DNA of 64,000 nt. Origin: Wyeomyia smithii. Taxonomy: Eukaryota > Arthropoda > Insecta > Diptera > Culicidae. Within the stretch, counting starts at the first letter, position 1, and the number at the start of each line of letters is the position of its first letter. The stretch lies in the NCBI RefSeq assembly GCF_029784165.1, contig NC_073696.1, positions 82,210,220 through 82,274,219 on the forward strand, in the 5' to 3' direction. Below the pieces are notes generated by a model. It was not told the DNA's origin and did no database searches. It saw only the letters and a list, made by a program, of their open reading frames with translations. Position numbers and translations under genes: made by a program. Of this stretch, positions 55,903 to 64,000 are shown piece by piece.

Positions 55903-58767
55903 ATTTATTCTGAAACCTACACAGTATGTAACGGTTGGCTACTACTAAGCTCGTCATGTTTCGCTGAATTCTTCATCTAGGAAAGTGCCCCAGACTCGAG
56001 CAGTCATATATTAAACGGCGATTTTCTAATTATTCAAGAAAAAATCGGCAATAAAGTATTCCTACACCCGCGATACATAAACGGTGCAGATTAGGATTCC
56101 AGTAATATAACATTTAACTTCTGTCGGCGCAAATCATGCTCGATTAACTTTAACTTCAGGGTTTAGGCTAGATATCTGGAAAATTTGCTTTCCTAATCGT
56201 AAGGCACCGGACCATGGCAAAAGGCTAATCTGTGCAGCGTTAGTATGCCAGGTTATCTGCTCGCAATCATGACAGAATTGCACAATTTGTGTGCCTAGAG
56301 AGGGCCTAACTAGAATTTCATTTTTCAACTAGTTTTCAGCTTTACTAAGACCACGGGAAAAGCTAGAGCCAAAGAGCACCCTAATGCGGCAATCACATTG
56401 TTTGCTGTCTATCGGGCTTTGGGCAAACGTTTTGATAGAAGACAGACAACGAGATCAGCCGGTGTCGATAAGGGACCAGCTCGGGACCAGACAACACGCA
56501 CGAATTCGGCATGTTTTACATGGTCCGTTCAAACGACAGCACAACATTCGGAATCGAGCGGAATGAAAAACCCCACTGCTTGGCTATACTCCGTCACATA
56601 GAGAGGAAGATAAAACAAATGTTTAAAACATATAGAAAGACCAAAGAGATTAGTCTAAATTGATAACGTGCTGCCACAACTTCGCTTCAACGTACACGGA
56701 AAAGTTTTAAAATCGCAGCAAATGTTTTGGACCTGTCATAAACATTAGGAACTAGGTATGAAAATACAGATGACTGTTATTTTTTACACGAGTTCACGTT
56801 CTAATTCAGCCGACTAGATCAGATATAAATCGTACCTTCAGTGCTGAAACATAACCTGACACACTGTAGATGGATTCAGTTGACTCGATTCGTTCCACTG
56901 GCGGAACTATTTTTAGACAATGCTGTTTACTGTTGGGTAGAACGTGCAAAACGGCGAGGAAACTGCTTTCAACGCGAAAAACACAGTTGAAATCATAAAT
57001 CTCGTGTGTCATATTATCACAACATTAGGCAACTGATTTGTTTGTGTCGATAAGGCGGCACGGTATTTTGAACATCCGCAAGAAAGAATAATAAAAATCT
57101 AAAACACCGGACAGATTACACTTCACCAGTGGGCGCGGGTCATGGTAGAGTGAATATCGGCAGGCACTCCGAAAAGCCTAACGATTTAGTTCACAACCGT
57201 TTATGCTTGCTTGATGATACCTGCGTTTTACTGCATAGAAACGGTTCATCTGAGCATAAATGAATGGTAAGTTGTCATCAGTCATTCACAGCAAACGTTT
57301 GATATCAAAGAAGTGCATACGGAGGGTTGAAGTTTTCGCTTTACTCAGTAGCACTTGGAGCCGCAGATGTTGGGGTCAACCTGGGCTTTCCGGGCCATTC
57401 GGGTTATTAAACGCAGTTGACGATCAAAAGTTCCATTGCGAGTCGTCGTAAGTTCTTCTTGATTACTCGTGCCGCAGCACTTCAGGTTAATTCAGTAGTT
57501 TGGGCAGCTCCCGAGTTAACACCGATGTTTATCTCGAAACCACATTAGTTTAAAGTTTGTCAAGAGCTTGCATATCCGACTCATCGCTGTCAGTTTTTAT
57601 GTTTATGGCGGAAGGCGTCTTGTTTTTTAGCGTATCAAAATTATCCAATTGAAGTAGGGAATTATTACTCTTCTACCACTCAACAGAACGTTTTTGATAG
57701 TGATAAAAACTTTGAAATCTCGTTTTTCTTCTTAGTGTTCATTTTTCGACCGCACACATCAAAAGCAGCGATCGAAAATGTTTTTATTTCTTCACCAATC
57801 CTCGTCTTTATTTTTATACTGTGTCTATATTGTTTTTATATTGTGACACACCAAAAAAAAACTTTTTTTAGCTTATTTATAGAACGATTTTTTCGAGTTG
57901 TGTAGTTGCTTTTATCTAGCTGTTTGATTTGTATTACACATACTCAACGACTCAATAATAACTACAAACATAATTCAAAATATCTCCATAGTTAAAATAT
58001 AATCGCATTTAGTGTGAAACAATTTTGGCATCACTAACCGCTTGAAATAAATGTAGAGTTGCATTTTTCATAACTTTCAAGGTTAAGAAATCCAGCATAA
58101 CTTCAGGAACGTTTTTTTGGCCTTGAGAAAGGCCGATTGTGATTTTTAGTTGGCAGGAGTAGCGAAACAATGCACTTTAAGCTAGTGTATTCCGTTATAG
58201 CTTTAGCTTTGTACCCAGCGTACTAGGCTAGCTCTCCTGGTAACAGCAATAGTACGAGAGGCTGAACTTGGCTGCTTTGCCGCTTGTCCGTGGCCCGCTT
58301 GTGTTTTTGATGCCATCTTAATAACGAGTTTGTTGACGGTTGAACAAGTGATAGAGAACTAACGCACTTTGCGCGTTTTTATACCTAAAAAAAACGCGCA
58401 GTGTAAGGCCAAACTTTTTTATACTTTCTTCCATAATACCGAGTGCGAGGCCCCACCCACTTGCCGCGTTAGTCCTCTCCGTAGGTATTTAAAACAAATC
58501 GACGGGTTTCTTACATCACATCATCATTGATTCGTCCACTGTGTTGTGCTTCATTTGCGTTATTCAACAAATTCGAATTGCAAATTAATGTGGGCTATTT
58601 AATGAGAAGTTATTTGATTAGAACAAATAATAATAGATTTTATGACTATTTAATGAACCCAACGAACAATATAATAACAATATAACAGCTTATTAAGTTG
58701 TTGTTCAGCCGAAACCCATTTAAAAGCAGCATTAAAAACTATAAATCAACAAAATTGTTTGTCGGGA
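55903..58767. other. Long stretch without recognisable gene
   Basis: Short frames only. A small imperfect hairpin (GCACTTTGCGCGTTTTTA against AAAAACGCGCAGTG) lies at about 58363-58403. No coding or element signature was recognised. Confidence 0.4.
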
Positions 58768-58827
58768 AGCGTGCGTATTCTACGTCAGTTATGCGGTCGT
58801 GTCTCGGATACAACATCTTACTATTTT
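58768..58827 (+). repeat. Dispersed repeat family R1, copy 3
   Basis: GTGCGTATTCTACGTCAGTT, ATGCGGTCGTGTCTCGGATA, CAACATCTTACTATTTT. See 2171-2235. Confidence 0.6.
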
Positions 58828-59977
58828 CATTCTGAGCTCAATTTGGAAGTATTTCCTCGTTCGGCTTTCTTTGGCTTCTAGAAGTGTTTATCATTCTAAG
58901 TTTAATTTAGAATCGTTTTTGTAATATCTCGTAGATCGTTTTTGCCGTAATTTGAGATTAATTATTATTTTTGGAGGCTTTTCGGCGGATTCAGTTTCGA
59001 AATTCTAAGCTCAAATTGATATTATTTCAATAACCTTTTTTCGCTTGGCTGTGCTTATTCGGGATCATATTTTTGTCTTTTCTATCTTCCGAGAGCGTTT
59101 TTTTGCTAATTCATGGTTAATTTGAGATCATATTTTTGCCTTTTCTGGCGTCTCCGCCGTTTTGCGTAGAATGAAAATCATTTCTTTGTTTAGCCTTTGT
59201 TGGTCTGTAGAAGCGTTTCTGAACTGTTTGGACCTTCCCCTCCCCCCTCCCTGGGCTACGCCAGTGCAGCTCAGCATTGTGTTATCAACTTCAACTCTAT
59301 CGAAATACGATAATCGTCTCGGATCGAAACTTACTAGTGTATCGAAAGTCAGCCTTTACTTCATTGCATAAGGATGCTCCCGCGCCGGAATTGGCGATGT
59401 TCCCACGTAATTTTCAATGATCGTTTAAAGCAGGTTGATGGACTTCTTCAAGTTTGGATTGATAGGAAATTCATCTTTTATGTCGATTGCATGATTTCCC
59501 AGAAAGGCAGCTCCGAGACAATTTTCCGAAACTCGATATTCCTCTCCTGCAGTCACTTCATCAGTTTGGCTTTGTTTAAACGGTTGGCCATCTCGTATCC
59601 CACTTCTAACGATGTAATGTTAAAAGAATTTCACTAAAACACGTTGCAATACAACCTAATTCAACGGAATAAACGGAATTTCACACACTGAATGAGATAT
59701 AGTCAGAAACGAGTAATCGTATACACTCCACTAATTAACTAGCAGAAGAAGGGAGAATAAATAAACTGCACGATATACGGAATTGAATCCAGGATTATGT
59801 GCTTGCTTCTAGTTCCAGATTAATCATCTGGGCGCAATCTGATGTCATTTAATTTCATTTTTTAGGTGTATTATTTTTTATCATTTTTTTCTAGCAAGGT
59901 TTGCTTGCTAATCTTAGTTCAATTTGGGTTCAATTATCTTCTTAGTCTTCTGTTTTTTTGTGCCTTAAAATTATGAA
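58828..59977. other. Stretch without recognised gene
   Basis: Degenerate TTTGGAGGCTTTTCGGC / TTTTCGCTTGGCTGTG-like blocks at 58840-59170 hint at old repeats. On the minus strand at about 59595-59480, MANRLNKAKLMK, a stop, LQERNIEF and SELPFWEIMQS resemble the small N-terminal helical domain of some IS630-like transposases, but this is too short to call. Confidence 0.35.
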
Positions 59978-60821
59978 TTATTCAAAGTATTGCCAATCGC
60001 TAACTACAACTTTGTCCCATCGCGCTGGCACAGCTCGAATACCGTTATGATAAAAGTGTTCGTCTTTTGAAGCTATCCACGAATCAAACCATTTTTCAAT
60101 GTGTTCATATCAATAGAACTGCTAAACCATGTACCATCGTTTCTGTGTAAGTTTTAATGACCGTGACAGTATGAGGCCGAGCGTTGTCATGCAGTAGAAT
60201 CACTTCAGTGCCTCTGTTCATGTTGTAACCGTTTTTCGCGCAGTGTCCGGCTTAATCGCATCAATTGATTTCCCAGTAATGGTTCCATTCAGTTTTAACA
60301 GCTCATAATAAATAACACCAATTTGGTCCTATCAAATACACAGCATTATCTTCGCAGCGTGTATGTTCGGCTGAGCCAATGACATAGAAACATAACCTGT
60401 AATGGATCCATTTTTTATCATTCGTCGCGATGCGATGAAGAAAACTCTTCCTCTTTGCCGCTGAAGCAGTTGTACATGAGCGAAAAAATGACGCCTTTGG
60501 CTTCTAGTCATGAGAAACCATAGTTCCTTGTTTTTGAATCTTTTCTAACGTACGTAATCGCTTGGAAATGGCTCGGAGGGTAGCTCCTAATACTGAAGCA
60601 AGCTGTTCCTGCGTTTGGCATGGAACCTCACCGAGCAACTCCTCCAACTCCGCGTCTCCGCAGGTTTGTGGCTTTCTTTCACACGAACAGTAATTGAAAT
60701 TACCGTTTTTGATGCGACGAAACCAATCACGGCATGTTTTACCTAGAGCAGCGTTTTCGTAATTTTTTTTCAACTCTCGATGCGCTTCAACCAACCTCTT
60801 TTTGACTGACATGAGAAAAGT
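59978..60821 (-). pseudogene. Mariner transposase remnant, copy B
   Basis: Reading minus from ATG 60812: VKKRLVEAHRELKKNYENAA, TCRDWFRRIKNGNF, ELEELLGEVPCQTQEQLASV, ISKRLRTLEKIQKQG, then broken frames with FLHRIATNDKKWIHY (first catalytic Asp kept), HDNARPHTV (second kept), KTYTETMVHGL, and the C-terminal FVDS...ending at a TAA at 59978. The segment with the third catalytic Asp (PYSPDxxPSDYH) is deleted. Several stops and shifts are present. Its 5' end joins a DD37E transposase remnant directly at about 60822. Confidence 0.88.
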
Positions 60822-61500
60822 ATCATCGTTCGAGTAATGACATGAGGCTTAATCCGGCCAGAAAGATGTAGGATTATTGTGTGACCTCCGAAGTGGAAGT
60901 AAACGCTTCCTTAAGTATACCTGCCTGTTGGATGCCCCGGTTGTCACGAATGGGGTACTCTGCTTTCTACACGAGCAAATTGCTTGCCAAACCATGTCCT
61001 TTTTGGTAAACTTTGACACCTTCTGCTTTGTAACGTCCTCAGGAACTTCGAGTTTATTATGAGCGGTGAAGTAATGGAGCTCCGAAAGCTGCCGGAAGTC
61101 TGCTTTTACATATGTATCGCCATTTATATATGGATATATGGTTTCGCCAAGTCTGGGTGTAGAGCTTCCGTGCACGTGTTTTCGCCACCGTATTCTGCCG
61201 TTCATTGTGATTCGGCGCCTTCTGAACTTTGTACATGTGTCAATCCTTCACATTTTTTCGCATCTTGCACGAAAGTTTTACTCGAATGCAGTTTTTAACC
61301 TAAATTTCTAACTGAACTGTTCGGATTCCTCTTAAAAGCTTGAACTACCCGCTTGTGATCCTTAACACTATATGGAGATCCATTTCGACTACTTTTTTCT
61401 TTCCGGTCGATGGTCAAACGCTCGTTGTACCGATTAAAAATGCGAGGTATGTGCGCAAAATTTTTTCCCGATTCTTCTGTTCTCCCAACGCCATCTTCGC
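60822..61500 (-). pseudogene. DD37E (ITmD37E-type) transposase remnant
   Basis: Minus-strand pieces in order: MALGEQKNREKIL near the start, RYNERLTIDRK, VVQAFKRNPNSSVRNLG, SKTFVQDAKK, YKVQKAPNHNER, GDTYVKADFRQLSELHYFTA (first Asp), KQKVSKFTKKDMVWQAICSC, FVTTGASNRQVYLRK, KRLLPLRRSHNNPTSFWPD (second Asp), stop, ASCHYSND. The pattern matches mosquito DD37E transposases. The part with the third acidic residue is missing, because sequence changes abruptly to mariner. Stops and frame changes are frequent. Confidence 0.85.
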
Positions 61501-61649
61501 AACGATTGCACTAGCTAAGTGCAACTTACTTACACTGTGTCAACAACACATTGAACAAATTCCACCCGAATGTTCAATGGAAAATACCTAATGAGTAAAA
61601 AGTTACAACCATTTGAAAATAATGCAATTTGATTCCGTATACCCTTCAT

Positions 61650-61755
61650 GACACCAGAATGAAATCATTACCGTGTCAAAGCGGTTTGTTAACCACATGT
61701 CTCAGTTTGGTTTATCATGAGTTAAATATTTCGAAATATGCTGGCGCCGTCTATT
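61650..61755. repeat. Segment shared with 16697-16800
   Basis: TTACCGTGTCAAAGCGGTTT, GTTAACCACATGTCTC and TTGGTTTATC correspond to the copy beside the other mariner remnant. Likely the outer end of the DD37E element. Confidence 0.7.
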
Positions 61756-61759
61756 GACA

Positions 61760-62918
61760 AATAGCACAGAAGTATAATAGAAAATTATAAACCGAAATTG
61801 TCTGAAATTCATACGGTTGAAAGAAACCATAACAGTCGCTGAGACGATAGTAAGAGTTAACTTGGTAAAATAAATTCTTTATTTTTCTCTTGTAAAATTC
61901 TTAGTCTTTCCCAGTTGATTAATGTCTTAATAATAACTAGAACAAACAACGTTCCGATAGCGAGACAGGTTCTTCCGCTGCCGAAGGGCGCAACCACGTG
62001 GTTTCCTAGACCTTATAAATCATCCTATCGTCCTGCTTATTATCGGCCGAACAAGGTGGAAAAAAGGATGCCCACTCGTAAATCATTATCACGTCCTTCG
62101 CTTAATGGACATCGAGATTAATGGCGAACTTGCTCGCAAGACATTCGTCACTGCTGCTGATGACTGTTAGGCCCGAACCCGAAAAGGTCCTGGCAAAGTA
62201 GTCAATTGTATACAACTGTCCTGCCACTGTGGCTGGTAGAAAGGATGCCGCTCCTGCACGCACACGATCGCGCTACACTTTATAAATATTCTGAAACAGC
62301 TTATAAATTCTCCGTAGCACCCCCTAGTCTGTGGCTTCGTGCATACGAGAAGTAAATAAATTGTGGTCTTAATACATTCATATCTTCATTATTTTGTAAT
62401 TTTCTGATAAATGGGTCATAAATTTCGGAGCCCGCAACAGTGCTGCAGTCGGATGAGAAAAAAAAAAAACAAAAAAGAAAAAAGGCTGGACGCAATCAAC
62501 AGGTGCTGTGTGTGCAACGTCGCTGGCGGTGCTCGACTTAATTTTTCATGCTCGCACTGCGAAGGGAGCCAGCTCCGATAGTCCCTGCCGTGCCACACAA
62601 TGTTGAAATATATCGTTTCGATTGTGTAACCAGTTTCAGTTTGCTGTCTGTTGTGCTACTGTCAGTGGTAGAGGCGATTGTTGATAATGTTGTTGGAGTA
62701 AAATACCGATAGACAAAACGGGAGTGATGGACTTACTTTAGATTGGGCGCTTCCTGATATCGAGGGATTATTTTCTGTTTGACCTGAATTTGAATTAAAT
62801 AAAGAACAGACGCCTTTTGTTTTGCCGAGGTATTTTGACAAATTGCTCATTTTCTGCGCAGATCTACTGTCAGACTAGCGGAATTTGGTGAGAGTTTGAT
62901 TAGCATGTTGGATAGAAT
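61760..62918. other. Stretch without recognised gene
   Basis: A + frame at 61915-62121 ends in a basic, Pro/Tyr-rich run (YKSSYRPAYYRPNKVEKRMP). It lacks motifs and could be chance. Otherwise only simple A/T runs. Confidence 0.4.
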
Positions 62919-63085
62919 CAGTGGTGGGCACCATTCCGCTAATTCGCTAATTCGCTAATTAGCGACGCTAAATTTCAGTTAGCGATTTAGCGATTTCGCT
63001 AATTTTTGAGCTGGTTAGCGAAACTGTTAGCGTCGCTAAAATTTTGGCCTTCGAAACGCTAATCGCTAATTCGCTAAATTTTGTG
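62919..63085. mobile_element. hAT-like element end with GCTAATTCGCTAATTAGCG repeats
   Basis: Starts CAGTGGTGGGCACCATTCCG, a hAT-style end. It is filled with about ten TTAGCG / CGCTAA units in both orientations. The opposite end (TGCCCACCACTG) is not found, so this copy is truncated or eroded. Confidence 0.65.
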
Positions 63086-63263
63086 GAGAAGCGACAATAG
63101 AAATATATAGAAAAACTGTGGATTGCTGATGGCGTACGTAAATTACTTCAAAAGATGAACATACTTTACTGCGAAAGTTACTTTTGTCAGTTTTTTTACC
63201 CTAGAATGGAGTTCCAGTTATCGTACAAGCCACAGGAGCATTTTGAAGAACAAGCACAAGGTC

Positions 63264-63694
63264 CCCGATCAGAAAGACTAAACAAAAATGTAACAGAATC
63301 TGTTAGTTTATTATACAAAAAACCTTTCAGGTTGTGTTTCAAATTAGACCCCGTTAGGTGTTAAAATAACAGAAATTATAACAATAAATATTCTACTAAT
63401 ATCAAACCTATATCAAGTTTTGTTACTAACGTATCAGCTTTCTAACAAAATGAGATAGCATATGGAACAGTATAATAACAACCATTGTTATAAACTACAG
63501 GTTTTGATAGAGACGAAAAAAATGTGAGATTTGTCTCAAAACAACTTTGTTTCAGGATTTGTTTTTAAAACTCATTCAGATTATATTTTGATATCAAAAG
63601 CATATGGGAAAATACAAAATCGTGTCAAATTATGTTATTTGTATCTCGTGTTGATAGAATTTTGTAATTTTCTTGTTATGCTCTTCTGATCGGG
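63264..63694. mobile_element. CCCGATCA-ended MITE, copy 3
   Basis: 431 bp, the same length as 12133-12563 and similar over its whole length. The inverted ends are CCCGATCAGAAAGA and TCTTCTGATCGGG, flanked by TC on both sides. A chance 69-codon frame overlaps its left end. Confidence 0.87.
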
Positions 63695-64000
63695 TCTAGA
63701 TTGAATTTTTGGCTCACCAAGAACTTTGGTAAATTGCAATGCGCTTGAAATTATGAGAACTTTGGTTCTACTTTTTCGATTCAGATAATAATTGAATTTT
63801 CATGAAAACATTCCTAAGAGTATCTATTTTCAATACAAGCTAAATAACTTTTGTTATTCTTGTTTTTACAAAATCAAATATGAATACCGTTTCGTGAACC
63901 TCTTACTGTAAATAGCTTTAAAAAGTAATTGTTTTCGTTTGTTTAACCAAAACAGATCAAAGTGGTCCAAATCTTACAAAACATGAGCGATAAATATAGT

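Noticed and set aside
59480..59595. Possible transposase N-terminal domain on the minus strand
   Set aside because: Only about 40 residues with a stop inside; too little to name a family.
61915..62121. 68-codon basic, Tyr/Pro-rich frame
   Set aside because: No homologue recalled, no splice signals and no repeat context; likely chance.
1..64000. CRISPR arrays, bacterial operons, viral insertions
   Set aside because: The sequence is clearly animal nuclear DNA; no spaced direct-repeat array and no viral polymerase or capsid motif was seen.

Overview
The window is animal nuclear DNA, AT-rich and crowded with transposable elements. It most resembles a culicine mosquito (Aedes-like). Reasons: it carries exons of an insect apterous LIM-homeobox gene, a tRNA-derived SINE of the Feilai kind, a DD37E (ITmD37E-type) transposase described from mosquitoes, many TTAA-flanked piggyBac MITEs and hAT MITEs, and an I-clade LINE with RNase H. 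The species assignment is inference.

The only host protein-coding gene I can support is apterous (ap), on the + strand. Three exons are at 27617-27819, 27894-28107 and 28633-28772. They join in frame and encode the conserved N-terminal region and the whole first LIM domain. I found no LIM2 or homeobox exon downstream, so the next intron probably runs past the right edge (over 35 kb). Everything right of 28772 is then probably intron of ap. The 5' exon or exons were not identified with confidence; a candidate is listed as a finding.

Layout. 1-10126: mostly unassigned sequence with short repeats and a 5'-truncated LINE tail (5582-5765). 10135-11483: hAT element with decayed transposase, a small MITE and a gag remnant inside. 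11934-12600: jockey-like RT remnant split by a MITE with a 2-bp target duplication. 13403-14222: Tc1-like element. 14722-14810: strong hairpin. 15781-16800: mariner remnant. 20540-24500: TATA-bearing repeat, a 1.3-kb inverted repeat and a second inverted repeat. 25012-27129: SINE and MITEs. 27617-28772: ap exons. 31651-42492: three-level nest in which an I-clade LINE (34600-40774, 14-bp target duplication) lies inside a piggyBac-type transposon (31836-41962, TTAA flanks), which itself seems to lie inside an older TIR element. 44348-55898: at least seven non-autonomous TIR elements, several with perfect target duplications, including one that splits a tRNA-Ala-like sequence. 59978-61755: mariner joined to a DD37E transposase remnant. 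63264-63694: another copy of the MITE seen at 12133.

No transposon protein here is intact. The LINE has two homopolymer frameshifts, a frame break between endonuclease and RT, one nonsense codon and a catalytic Asp-to-Asn change in RT motif A. The piggyBac transposase keeps all three catalytic Asp regions but has a stop and two frame breaks. The most unusual signal is a 16-bp CRE-like motif present six times, only in the region upstream of the piggyBac transposase.
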